The notes: generated by a model not told the origin, from the letters alone. A DNA stretch of 34,656 nt from Dehalococcoidia bacterium UBA6495 (GCA_002435305.1 DJMH01000024.1:25345-60000); one strand, 5' to 3'. Positions 1 to 7,923 are shown, counted from the first letter of the stretch. Numbers and translations: made by a program.

Positions 1-105
1 ATTTCTGATATGAGAGGAACGGTGGAATACAGAAAACATTTATGCGAAGTTCTGACCCGTCGTGCTCTTAATACGGCAGTAGACCGCGCACAAGGAGGCA
101 AATAA
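1..105 (+). CDS. Molybdenum hydroxylase FAD-binding (CoxM-type) subunit, C-terminal end only
   Basis: Frame 1 is open from the window edge to a TAA at 103-105 and gives the last 34 residues of a protein. They include RGTVEYRKHL and VLTRRAL, which resemble the C-terminal end of CoxM/XdhB-type FAD subunits (CO dehydrogenase flavoprotein C-terminal domain). In the family this subunit passes electrons from the 2Fe-2S subunit to FAD. The stop codon overlaps the ATG of the next gene by one base, so the two are probably translationally coupled. The order FAD subunit, 2Fe-2S subunit, Mo subunit supports the call. The FAD-binding part lies outside the window, so the assignment rests on a short tail plus context. 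Confidence 0.72.
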   Translation: MSDMRGTVEYRKHLCEVLTRRALNTAVDRAQGGK

Positions 106-584
106 TGCCAGGAAAGACTCATGTACAAACTACGATAAATGGAGAAAAAGTTGATTTCCTGTGTGAACCTCGCCAAAGTTTACTTGAATGCCTTAGGGAC
201 GTTATAGGTCTGACAGGAACAAAAGAAGGTTGCAATGATGGTAACTGTGGTGCCTGCACTATCAACATGGATGGCAGGGTAGTAACTTCGTGCCTGGTAC
301 TTGGTGTTGAGGCCGAAGGAGCGAACATAGAGACGATTGAGGGAGTTGCAGATGGAAGCAATCTCCATCCTTTGCAACTAGCATTCCTGGAAAATGCCGC
401 CTTGCAGTGCGGAATATGCACTCCAGGTTTCATTGTGGCTTCCAAGGCATTGCTGGAGCAAAACCCAGATCCCACTGAATATGAGATTCGCTTCTGGCTA
501 GCCAACAATTTATGTAGATGTACCGGATATGACAAAATAATAAGAGCTGTGCAAGATGCCGCTAAAAGAATGCAGGAGGCTTAA
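105..584 (+). CDS. 2Fe-2S subunit of a xanthine dehydrogenase-family molybdenum hydroxylase (CoxS-like)
   Basis: This 159-residue protein is full length for CoxS-type small subunits. It carries two 2Fe-2S clusters that move electrons from the molybdenum centre to the FAD subunit in the cytoplasm. The N-terminal plant-ferredoxin-like domain has the cluster ligands C43, C48, C51 and C63 (motif GCNDGNCGAC). The C-terminal helical domain has C102, C105, C137 and C139 (QCGICTPGF and CRCTGY). All eight ligands are present. The ATG overlaps the upstream stop, and AGGAGG lies just upstream (about 93-98). It is followed after 5 nt by the large subunit. The substrate cannot be told from this subunit. 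Confidence 0.95.
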   Translation: MPGKTHVQTTINGEKVDFLCEPRQSLLECLRDVIGLTGTKEGCNDGNCGACTINMDGRVVTSCLVLGVEAEGANIETIEGVADGSNLHPLQLAFLENAALQCGICTPGFIVASKALLEQNPDPTEYEIRFWLANNLCRCTGYDKIIRAVQDAAKRMQEA

Positions 585-589
585 AGAAC

Positions 590-2833
590 ATGACAACTGC
601 TGACTACGAAAGAAATATGGTCCTGTCCACCGTAGATTACAAAGTAATCGGGACTAGACCGGTCAGACACGATGGTGCAGACAAAGTTACCGGAAGGGCA
701 ATCTATGGCGCCGATTTTGATACCTCTGGACTTCTGCACGGCAAAATTCTTAGAAGTCCTCACGCTCACGCTAAGATTGTGTCCATAGACACAAGCAAAG
801 CGGAGGCACTTGAAGGCGTGAAAGCTGTTGCTACTGCAGCAGACTTCCCTCAAACGGATGATAAGAAGTGGGTCAGAGATAACATACTGGCAAGTGATAA
901 GGCTCTTTATGCCGGCCATGCCATTGCTGGAGTTGCTGCGGCAAGTCCTCATGTTGCGGAAGAAGCCCTTGCACTCATAGAGGTGAAATACGAAGTTCTG
1001 GAACCCGTTCTAACCACTCAAGAAGCTATGGCAAAGGGCGCACCTATATTGCATGAAGGTTTGACAACCCAAGAACTGGGAGAGGATTCCGGCGTTGTTA
1101 GTAACACTGCTGATCATTTTCAGCATGAGAAAGGTGATATAACAAAGGGGTTTGCAGAAGCGGATGTCATCATAGAGAGAGAATACGACACAGCAATGGT
1201 GCACCAAGGCTATATCGAACCTCACAATGGAACCGCACTATGGAACACAGACGGCCGACTTCACGTATGGTGCAGTACACAAGGCTCCTTTGTAGTCAGA
1301 GACAGCCTAGCGGACCTGCTAGATATGCCCGTGTCGAAAATCCGCGTAACGCCTACTGAAATTGGTGGTGGATTCGGCGGTAAGATACCAATCTATGTTG
1401 AACCCGTTGCTGCAATCTTATCCAAGAAAACGGGCGCTCCTGTGAAAATAGTCATGAGCCGCAAAGAAACCTTTGAGGGCTCAGGCCCCACTCCAGGATC
1501 GAACATAAAGATCAAACTTGGGGCAAAATCAGATGGCACTATCACGGCAGCCCATGCATGGATGGCAATGGAGGCTGGCGGTTATCCCGGCTCACCGGTC
1601 GGAGCAGCAGCCCAATGTGTCTTCGCAGCTTACGATATTGAAAATGGTCTAATCGATGGGTACGACGTGGTTGTCAATAAACCAAAAACAGCGCCTTATA
1701 GGGCACCCGGCGCGCCAAATGCTGCTTTTGGAATGGAACAAGCCATGAACGAGCTTGCCAACAAACTAAATATGGACCCTATTGACTTAAGGCTCAAAAA
1801 TGTGGCAGCTGAGGGAACCCAAAGAGTCGATGGCCCTACCTTTAGAAGAATAGGCGCCAAGGAGGTCTTGGAAGCCATGAAGAACCACCCGCACTATCAA
1901 GCCGCCAAGGCAGCAGGGCATGGTAGAGGAGTTGCCATCGGTTTTTGGTTCAATATTGGTTTCGACTCCGCCTGCAATATAGCGGTGAATTCTGACGGTT
2001 CGATAAATCTAACGGAGGGTTCCACTGACATAGGGGGATCTAGAACGTCTATTGCCATGCATGCAGCCGAAGTACTAGGAATTCCAGTGGAAGATGTTAG
2101 CCCATCAGTTGTTGATACTGACACCATAGGATTTACGGCTGTAACTGGCGGAAGTAGAACCACCTTTGCAACAGGCTGGGCGGCATATGAAGCAGCCCAA
2201 GACGTGAAAAGACAATCCATTGAGAGAGCAGGATCGATCTGGGATGTAGACCCAGATTCTCTACAAATGGAAGACGGTGTAATTAGTTCAAAGACAGACT
2301 CTGAGCTAAAAATGACTTTCAAGGATCTAGCATCTCAAATGAGTGGCACCGGTGGTGGGATAACTGGAAGAGCGTCCGTAAATCCATCAGGAGTTGGTGG
2401 CTCATTCGCGGGAAACATAGTCGATGTATCTGTAGATGACGAGACCGGTAAAGTTACGGTTGACAGATTTACATGTGTACAAGACGTAGGTAAGGCAATT
2501 CATCCCAGCTATGTGGAAGGGCAAATGCAAGGTGGTAGCGTCCAGGGAATCGGATGGGCTCTCAATGAGGAATATTTCATGAACGACCAAGGTAATATGG
2601 CAAACTCGAGTTTGCTGGATTACCGAATGCCTACTTCACTGGATTTGCCAATGATTGATACCGTCATTGTGGAAGTGGCGAACCCTGGGCATCCGTTCGG
2701 GGTAAGGGGTGTCGGAGAAGCCAATATAGTGCCTCCAACACCAGCCATTGCAAACGCAGTATTTGACGCCACCGGGAATATCATGACCCAACTCCCCCTT
2801 ACCCCCGGATCCGTGCTGGATTCTGGGAAATAG
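590..2833 (+). CDS. Molybdopterin-binding large subunit of a xanthine dehydrogenase-family hydroxylase (CoxL-like)
   Basis: This 747-residue protein is the catalytic subunit of a molybdenum hydroxylase, which uses water to hydroxylate an aldehyde, heterocycle or similar carbon. Seen in the sequence: the a/b hammerhead N-terminal domain (about 25-140), the cofactor-binding GGGFGGK (259-265), the substrate-loop segment PYRAPG (369-374), and the C-terminal GVGEA with the expected catalytic glutamate E710. The loop is not the AYxCSFR of true CO dehydrogenase (form I), nor the AYRGAGR of form II CoxL, so CO oxidation is unlikely. The start at 590 follows an AGGAGG inside the end of the small-subunit gene. 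The enzyme should form a heterotrimer with the two upstream products. Its substrate is unknown. Confidence 0.93.
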   Translation: MTTADYERNMVLSTVDYKVIGTRPVRHDGADKVTGRAIYGADFDTSGLLHGKILRSPHAHAKIVSIDTSKAEALEGVKAVATAADFPQTDDKKWVRDNILASDKALYAGHAIAGVAAASPHVAEEALALIEVKYEVLEPVLTTQEAMAKGAPILHEGLTTQELGEDSGVVSNTADHFQHEKGDITKGFAEADVIIEREYDTAMVHQGYIEPHNGTALWNTDGRLHVWCSTQGSFVVRDSLADLLDMPVSKIRVTPTEIGGGFGGKIPIYVEPVAAILSKKTGAPVKIVMSRKETFEGSGPTPGSNIKIKLGAKSDGTITAAHAWMAMEAGGYPGSPVGAAAQCVFAAYDIENGLIDGYDVVVNKPKTAPYRAPGAPNAAFGMEQAMNELANKLNMDPIDLRLKNVAAEGTQRVDGPTFRRIGAKEVLEAMKNHPHYQAAKAAGHGRGVAIGFWFNIGFDSACNIAVNSDGSINLTEGSTDIGGSRTSIAMHAAEVLGIPVEDVSPSVVDTDTIGFTAVTGGSRTTFATGWAAYEAAQDVKRQSIERAGSIWDVDPDSLQMEDGVISSKTDSELKMTFKDLASQMSGTGGGITGRASVNPSGVGGSFAGNIVDVSVDDETGKVTVDRFTCVQDVGKAIHPSYVEGQMQGGSVQGIGWALNEEYFMNDQGNMANSSLLDYRMPTSLDLPMIDTVIVEVANPGHPFGVRGVGEANIVPPTPAIANAVFDATGNIMTQLPLTPGSVLDSGK

Positions 2834-2836
2834 GTC

Positions 2837-3100
2837 ATGCCTATAGTTTTCGTGCCTTCTCTCATGCAAAAGCTATGCAATGGAGAGCGAAAGTTAGTGA
2901 TTGAGGGCACGAATCTTAGGCAAGTCATAGACAACCTAGACTCGCAATACACGGGTTTCAAAGAAAGACTGGTAGAAGGCGGAAAAATAAAGCCAAATAT
3001 ATCAGTAGCAGTAGACGGAGAAATAACCCCATTAGGAATGATCCAGAAAGTTGCAACCGACAGTGAAATTCATTTCTTACCGGCAATTTCTGGCGGATAA
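2837..3100 (+). CDS. MoaD/ThiS-family ubiquitin-like sulfur carrier protein
   Basis: This 87-residue protein has the beta-grasp pattern of MoaD/ThiS proteins and ends exactly in Gly-Gly (LPAISGG). In the family, that tail is adenylated by an E1-like enzyme and turned into a thiocarboxylate that donates sulfur. It begins 3 nt after the Mo-hydroxylase large subunit and is followed by a terminator, so it is the last gene of that operon. The position suggests a role in molybdopterin synthesis or sulfuration for this enzyme, but no MoaE, MoeB or XdhC partner is in view. A second, related protein (shared LDSQ and later K-x-RL segment) lies at 14880-15158. The fold and family are clear; the dedicated role is inferred. 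Confidence 0.85.
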   Translation: MPIVFVPSLMQKLCNGERKLVIEGTNLRQVIDNLDSQYTGFKERLVEGGKIKPNISVAVDGEITPLGMIQKVATDSEIHFLPAISGG

Positions 3101-3123
3101 AACTTAAAATACTGAAATAATAT

Positions 3124-3157
3124 GACTAGTCCTACTTTGTTAGCACTAGTCTTTTTT
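3124..3157 (+). terminator. Rho-independent terminator after the molybdenum hydroxylase operon
   Basis: GACTAGT (3124-3130) pairs with ACTAGTC (3145-3151). An inner CTA/TAG pairing lies beyond a single C-C mismatch, and six T residues follow (3152-3157). It sits 23 nt after the MoaD-like stop codon. The next gene's ATG is only 10 nt past the T-run. Confidence 0.85.
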
Positions 3158-3167
3158 GTTGCAAAAC

Positions 3168-4025
3168 ATGAAACCTAACTCAGCTGGCCCTAAAAGCCGA
3201 TTCATAGATAACAAAACCAATTCCACCCACTACATTGATTGGCAAGGTGAAGGGCCGACAACTGTTTTGATTCATGGCGACATGAGAACAAGCAGAAGTT
3301 TCGACGCAGTCTCCAAAAATTTGTCCAAGGACAGCCACGTGTTAGCTATGGATCTTTTAGGACACGGTGATAGTAGCTGGATAGAAAGCGGGTACAGGTT
3401 TACCGATAGATCAGATGACATTGAAAATTTTGTCACTAAAACGAATCTTAATGAAATTCACGCTGTAGCCCATTCAACAGGAGCAGTAGCTCTTGCAATG
3501 CACGTTGCTGATAATCCCAGTAGGTTCAAAAATTTGGTACTTATGGAACCGATGATGGTCGTAGACGAAAAATTTCAAAGGATGGTATCTGATCGAGGCA
3601 ACAGGCCAAGGGTTACTTGGAAGGATCATGATCAACTCAAGGATCTTCTGGGCAAACACGAGGTTACCAGCAAATGGCACCCAGCAGTTATAGACGATGT
3701 TGTTAAGCATGAAACTTTTTTGGATAAAGACGGCAGGGTCGATATGAAATGGTCCCCCGCTACCTTAGCGTGGAATGAAAGAGAAAATGACTACTTAGAT
3801 TTAGAACCCACACTTAGAGCGATATCCATACCAATACTCTTCGTTGTAGGTGGGAATCGTATGTACGAATTTAGAAAAGTTTTTGAATTCGGAAATGCCC
3901 TACCAAACCTGCAGACGGTAATTATTTCAGACACTGGCCACAATATGTACATGGAACGCCCCGAGGCTGTTGCCGACGTGATTCGGAAATTCAGAAATTC
4001 CTCTCCTATACCTGAAAGGATTTAG
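3168..4025 (+). CDS. Alpha/beta hydrolase
   Basis: This 285-residue alpha/beta-hydrolase-fold protein has the oxyanion-hole strand VLIHG, the DLLGHGDS segment, a nucleophile elbow AHSTGA with S103, and the C-terminal histidine H258 in DTGHNMYMERP. The usual acidic residue after strand 7 is not obvious, since PILFVVGGN has Asn at that place; a glutamate in LVLMEP, after strand 6, could serve instead. I chose the ATG at 3168 because the upstream in-frame TTG codons lie inside or next to the terminator T-run. No good Shine-Dalgarno sequence is visible. The gene converges on the enolase-superfamily gene. Substrate unknown; ester or C-C hydrolysis are both possible. Confidence 0.88.
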   Translation: MKPNSAGPKSRFIDNKTNSTHYIDWQGEGPTTVLIHGDMRTSRSFDAVSKNLSKDSHVLAMDLLGHGDSSWIESGYRFTDRSDDIENFVTKTNLNEIHAVAHSTGAVALAMHVADNPSRFKNLVLMEPMMVVDEKFQRMVSDRGNRPRVTWKDHDQLKDLLGKHEVTSKWHPAVIDDVVKHETFLDKDGRVDMKWSPATLAWNERENDYLDLEPTLRAISIPILFVVGGNRMYEFRKVFEFGNALPNLQTVIISDTGHNMYMERPEAVADVIRKFRNSSPIPERI

Positions 4026-4044
4026 AAATCAGACCGTTCCTCTT

Positions 4045-5283
4045 TTAAAAACTAGGGAGTCCGAACGTCCATTCTGAAGGTGATGGGGCAACAGAACCAT
4101 AGCTACCTCTGTGGCCTTCCCACGGATGAGCCTTTGCAACCTCCTCGTTAATGTCGGTACCCCAACCTGGTCCGGATGGTATTGTCATATACCCGTCTAT
4201 AATTTCAGGATTGTTGGTTACCAAATCGTCTTTCCAGGGGACATCGTCAATATCAATTTCCATTATTCTTATGTTTGGAAGCGAAGCGCATAGTGAAGCA
4301 CTGACAAAAGTGGACAAATGGCTATAGTAGTTATGGGGAGCAACATTGTGCTGAAATACTTCAGCTAAATCACCCACTTTCTTGGACTGACTGAATCCAT
4401 TCCAAGGCACATCAATCATGAACATATCAGCAGCATGCTGCTGAAAATAAGGAAGATATTCCCGCATATAAAATAAATTTTCCCCAGTACAAATTCTGGT
4501 GGTTGTGGAGTCTTTTATTTGCCTTATACTTTCAGGTTGATACATATCTATTTCGAGCCACAGCATATCGAATTGCTCCAAGACTTGGGCAATCCGAAGG
4601 CAAGCCTCGGTTTTAAAGTGAAAGTTGAGATCCAAATTAATATCTACATCAGGCCCAACAGCGTCTCTGAATGTACCAATTAGCTTCTCAATGTGCCTTA
4701 AAACCCCTTTGGTAACCACCTGGTCAGTTGATCCTCTCCCTCCACCAAATCCAGCACCAAAATGCTGAGCCGGGTCACCTGGCGCAATAATATTGGTTTT
4801 TAGAGCAGTAAATCCTCGGTCGACTACTTCCTTTCCCAGAGCTGTTATATCATCCCATGTCTTTAGCGGCGGAACACCAATTAATTCATGATTTCTTGTT
4901 CTGGATGTACCACAATGAGACCAATAAACACGAACTCTATCACGAGTCGGTCCCCCAAACAGTTCAGGCACCGAAATTCCTAAACTTTTTGCCTTTATAT
5001 CAATAAAAGCACAATCCAATCCGGCAAGTGCCTTTGCAGCAATTCCCCCTGGACTTTGACGTGTACCTCTGTACATATCCCAAAACCGATTTTCAAATTC
5101 CCTAGGATCTGTACCAATAAGTAATGGTTTCAAATCCTCAATAGTCCCCTGCACACCTCGAGGGGACCTGCCGTCGCTACACTCTCCCCAACCAGTAATA
5201 CCCTCATCAGTTTCAACCTTAACAAAACCCCAAGGCCTCCAACCTGCATCAACAATGAAGGTTTCTATGTTTGTGATTTTCAC
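4045..5283 (-). CDS. Enolase-superfamily enzyme, mandelate racemase/muconate lactonizing type
   Basis: This 412-residue protein belongs to the enolase superfamily, whose members abstract a proton alpha to a carboxylate; many are sugar-acid dehydratases or racemases. The N-terminal capping domain (about 1-125) contains GITGWGE. In the barrel domain I see K162 (ALKTN), the metal ligands D218 (DLDLN), E244 (WLEID) and E268 (CTGEN), and H317 (PHNYYSH), a candidate catalytic base. The start is GTG, preceded by AGTGAGG with about 9 nt spacing. It lies 22 nt after the acyl-CoA synthetase gene on the same strand, so the two probably share a transcript. Substrate cannot be read from the sequence. SAR202 genomes are known for many enolase-superfamily paralogs, which fits. 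Confidence 0.9.
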   Translation of the reverse strand: MKITNIETFIVDAGWRPWGFVKVETDEGITGWGECSDGRSPRGVQGTIEDLKPLLIGTDPREFENRFWDMYRGTRQSPGGIAAKALAGLDCAFIDIKAKSLGISVPELFGGPTRDRVRVYWSHCGTSRTRNHELIGVPPLKTWDDITALGKEVVDRGFTALKTNIIAPGDPAQHFGAGFGGGRGSTDQVVTKGVLRHIEKLIGTFRDAVGPDVDINLDLNFHFKTEACLRIAQVLEQFDMLWLEIDMYQPESIRQIKDSTTTRICTGENLFYMREYLPYFQQHAADMFMIDVPWNGFSQSKKVGDLAEVFQHNVAPHNYYSHLSTFVSASLCASLPNIRIMEIDIDDVPWKDDLVTNNPEIIDGYMTIPSGPGWGTDINEEVAKAHPWEGHRGSYGSVAPSPSEWTFGLPSF

Positions 5284-5305
5284 GTTAATTTAACCTCACT
5301 TCCCG

Positions 5306-6871
5306 CTAGTCTTCCAGCGGATAACTGAATTCTTCTCTTAAAACTCTTTTTAGAACTTTACCTAAAGGGTTTCGGGGCAACTCTTCTACCACTACAACCG
5401 ATTCCGGCTTCTTGAAACTAGCCATTCTGTCTTTGCAGTAGGCCATCACCTCTTCTTTGTCTATAGTGGCACCTACCTTTGCTACAACTATTGCCCTAAC
5501 GCGTTCTCCCCAATCTACATCAGGCACACCAATAATAGCCGCCTCATCGATGGAGGGGTGCGAATGTAACACTTGCTCCACTTCTTCAGGCGAAACCATC
5601 TCGCCAGCTCTCTTTATGAAATCTTTAGCTCTGCCCGAGAGAAATATATATCCATCCTCATCGAAATATCCCAAGTCACCAGTGTACAGCCAGCCACCCC
5701 TTAAAGCCTCAGTTGTTGCCTCCTGTTGGTTCCAATACCCCTTCATTAGCCTAGGACCCTGAGCGACTATCTCCCCAGTTTCACCTACATCCACCTCGCC
5801 CCCATTTTCATTTACAATTCTCACTTCCACATCACTCAGAGGTTTTCCTATCGATGTTAATCTATTCAATTTTTTTTCAATTTCTTCTTCTGAACCTTCC
5901 AAAATGTGGTCTTCCGGCGGCAGCATAGTTATGGTTGCCGCTGTCTCAGTTTGGCCGAAAGCATTTATGAAAAAGGTTCCTGGAAATTTTGATATGGCCC
6001 TTTTTATCACTTCAACCGGCATTGGGGCAGCCCCGTAAGTGATCACCTCTAAGGTTGAAAGATCGAATTTCTCAAATTCCTGATGATCCATCAACATTTT
6101 AAGCATCGTCGGGACCATCATGGCTCGATTAGCTTTTTCTTCTTGTACCAAGGTCATCCATTCAACTGGTTCAAATTGACGTTGAATGATTAAGGTGCGG
6201 CCTCCATATATTGCAGCCATAACAGCCTGTACGCCAGCAATATGATAAAGCGGTACTGTCAGAATGTTTTTCTCTTCCGATTCAAGGTCAGGGGGCGAAA
6301 CATTTGCCAATAAATATGATGCGAAGCTGTCATGACTCAGCATGACCCCTTTGGGAGAACCTGTGGTTCCTGCTGTAAACATGACCATGGTCAAATCGTC
6401 TTCGTCCCCCATCGGATACATGTCTTCGCCAGATGACGTAGACAGCAATTGTTCATATGATTCCCACCCTTCCGCGGATGCATCATCCATCACTACAAAC
6501 CCATCGACGCTGGTCAAGTTTTCTTTGATGTCATCCACCATGGAAACGTAACGTTCACCGGTGATAAGAATCTTCGGCTTGGAATCGTTTATCATATACT
6601 CAATTTCTTCTGGGCGGGAACGAAAATTAAGTGGAACGTACACAGCATCTAACTTAGCTGCTGCAAAGTAGGTCTCTATATTTTCGTTACAGTTGACCTG
6701 CATACTGGCTATTCTATCCCCCGCTTTGACTCCCATACCTGCAAGGGCATTTGCCAACTTCTTCACCCTTTCTTCCAATTCTTGAAAAGAAAACCTTTTC
6801 CCATCAAAAACTATAGCGGTCCTGTCTGGAACAATCAGAGAGGTAATATTTAAAAATTCTGTGGTGTTCAT
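5306..6871 (-). CDS. Acyl-CoA synthetase (AMP-forming)
   Basis: This 521-residue member of the ANL superfamily activates a carboxylic acid with ATP and attaches it to coenzyme A. The phosphate-binding loop is FTAGTTGSPKG (about 165-175). The A5 motif reads AFGQTET. The hinge region is YTGDLG followed by GRAKDFIKRAGE. The catalytic lysine near the C-terminus is K505 in NPLGKVLKR. Length is normal for medium- or long-chain and related ligases. It is the first gene of a two-gene minus-strand unit with the enolase-superfamily gene. A candidate promoter lies at 6928-6955. The acid substrate is unknown; the neighbour suggests breakdown of a hydroxylated or sugar-derived acid, which is inference. 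Confidence 0.93.
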   Translation of the reverse strand: MNTTEFLNITSLIVPDRTAIVFDGKRFSFQELEERVKKLANALAGMGVKAGDRIASMQVNCNENIETYFAAAKLDAVYVPLNFRSRPEEIEYMINDSKPKILITGERYVSMVDDIKENLTSVDGFVVMDDASAEGWESYEQLLSTSSGEDMYPMGDEDDLTMVMFTAGTTGSPKGVMLSHDSFASYLLANVSPPDLESEEKNILTVPLYHIAGVQAVMAAIYGGRTLIIQRQFEPVEWMTLVQEEKANRAMMVPTMLKMLMDHQEFEKFDLSTLEVITYGAAPMPVEVIKRAISKFPGTFFINAFGQTETAATITMLPPEDHILEGSEEEIEKKLNRLTSIGKPLSDVEVRIVNENGGEVDVGETGEIVAQGPRLMKGYWNQQEATTEALRGGWLYTGDLGYFDEDGYIFLSGRAKDFIKRAGEMVSPEEVEQVLHSHPSIDEAAIIGVPDVDWGERVRAIVVAKVGATIDKEEVMAYCKDRMASFKKPESVVVVEELPRNPLGKVLKRVLREEFSYPLED

Positions 6872-6927
6872 GAATCGTGTATTACTCCTAGGCCCTTAGA
6901 ATCCAAGAGGTAATTTAACACCATGGA

Positions 6928-6955
6928 ATACTAATATCCAAATCTATCTGGACAA
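6928..6955 (-). promoter_or_regulatory. Candidate sigma-70-like promoter for the acyl-CoA synthetase gene
   Basis: Read on the minus strand, TTGTCC (6950-6955) and TAGTAT (6928-6933) are separated by 16 nt, upstream of the ATG at 6871. The match is partial, and the 215-nt divergent region contains no gene. Confidence 0.4.
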
Positions 6956-6998
6956 ATAGGTATAAGGAAGCATAGGAACCAAGATAATTTCACTGATT

Positions 6999-7028
6999 TT
7001 GTTAATAGCCACCAACCTCTGATAGAAT
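6999..7028 (+). promoter_or_regulatory. Candidate sigma-70-like promoter for the GreA-like gene
   Basis: TTGTTA (6999-7004) and TAGAAT (7023-7028) are separated by 18 nt. Transcription would start near 7035, about 50 nt before the TTG start codon at 7088. Confidence 0.45.
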
Positions 7029-7087
7029 GAGAAGTCCGTTAACATAAGGTAATTTTTAGATTAGCGTCTTAAAAAAGGGAGATTTCC

Positions 7088-7903
7088 TTGGCCTCGAACA
7101 ATGAAATGAACCTGCTTGAGGCAGTCGGTGAATACACCGGAACCCTTAAAGAGAAAGATAAGTCTCAGGCAGCCATAAGAGAGATAAATCGCTTCGTTAA
7201 ACATTTCCAAGGAGAGCGCCTCCTTGCGTCTATAACACCATCTCAGATAGGTGGCTATGCGGAACAAGTTGCGAAAAACACGATGTCTGAAGAGGCAGTA
7301 GAAGGTCTGCAGGCTGTTCGCAAGTTTCTAGCTTTTATCCACAAACAGGAAATAACGGACATGAATCTAGCCACTCATTTCCGGGTCAGAAAGTCGAAAG
7401 GCAACTCTAGAACTGGAAGAGGAAGGTCTTTGTCACAAAAAGGTGGTCAAGAAATGACTCAGGAAGGACACGACCAACTGACATCTGAGAGAGAGTTGCT
7501 TGAATCAAATAGGGTATCAATCAGTGAATCCATTCAAACTGCCGCCGAAGATGGAGATGTTAGGGAAAATGCACCTCTTGAAGCGGCTCGTGAGCAACAG
7601 GGAAGAGAGGAAGCCCGAATCAAGGAAATCGAAGGCATGCTTAGATCCGCAATAATTGTTGATTCTTCAGGCAAAGGTGCAAAAACAGTGCGGGTTGGAA
7701 CCACCATTGTAATTGAAGATGTAGACAAAAAAAAGAAGAGCAAATACACTCTCGTTAGCCCTTCAGAAGCTAATCCTCTTGAAGGCAAAATATCCGATGC
7801 TTCGCCATTAGGAAAGGCATTGATAGGAAAAAGGTCCGGTCAAAAGGCTGTGGCAGTCACTCCGAAAGGTCAAACGAACCTCAAAATACTTGATATAAAC
7901 TAG
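7088..7903 (+). CDS. GreA/GreB-type transcription elongation factor with an extra N-terminal domain
   Basis: This 271-residue protein is far longer than ordinary GreA (about 158 residues). Residues about 123-271 look like a complete GreA: the coiled coil starts at MTQEGHDQL, the acidic tip reads GDVRENA with D157 and E160 in the places used to stimulate RNA polymerase transcript cleavage, and an FKBP-like C-terminal domain follows. Residues about 12-105 resemble the SAM-like core-binding domain of tyrosine recombinases (RFVKHF, ITPSQIGGY, LQAVRKFLAF). A basic linker joins the two. The TTG start is supported by AGGGAG (7076-7081) six nt upstream. No catalytic recombinase domain is present. The role of the extra domain is unknown; DNA binding is a guess. 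Confidence 0.9.
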   Translation: MASNNEMNLLEAVGEYTGTLKEKDKSQAAIREINRFVKHFQGERLLASITPSQIGGYAEQVAKNTMSEEAVEGLQAVRKFLAFIHKQEITDMNLATHFRVRKSKGNSRTGRGRSLSQKGGQEMTQEGHDQLTSERELLESNRVSISESIQTAAEDGDVRENAPLEAAREQQGREEARIKEIEGMLRSAIIVDSSGKGAKTVRVGTTIVIEDVDKKKKSKYTLVSPSEANPLEGKISDASPLGKALIGKRSGQKAVAVTPKGQTNLKILDIN

Positions 7904-7923
7904 CGATACTTGTTATAAACTAA
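7886..7923 (+). repeat. Imperfect tandem duplication, 20-nt period, across the end of the GreA-like gene
   Basis: ATACTTGATATAAACTAG (7886-7903) is repeated as ATACTTGTTATAAACTAA (7906-7923) after a CG spacer, with two mismatches in 18 positions. The stop codon of the GreA-like gene lies in the first copy. Confidence 0.8.
7890..7918 (+). promoter_or_regulatory. Candidate promoter for the FAD/Fe-S oxidase gene, built across the tandem repeat
   Basis: TTGATA (7890-7895) in the first repeat copy and TTATAA (7913-7918) in the second are 17 nt apart, a good sigma-70-like geometry. The predicted start is about 60 nt before the ATG at 7984. Confidence 0.4.

Noticed and set aside
590..2833. Labelling the large subunit as carbon monoxide dehydrogenase
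   Set aside because: The active-site loop lacks the AYxCSFR signature with its Cu-binding cysteine.
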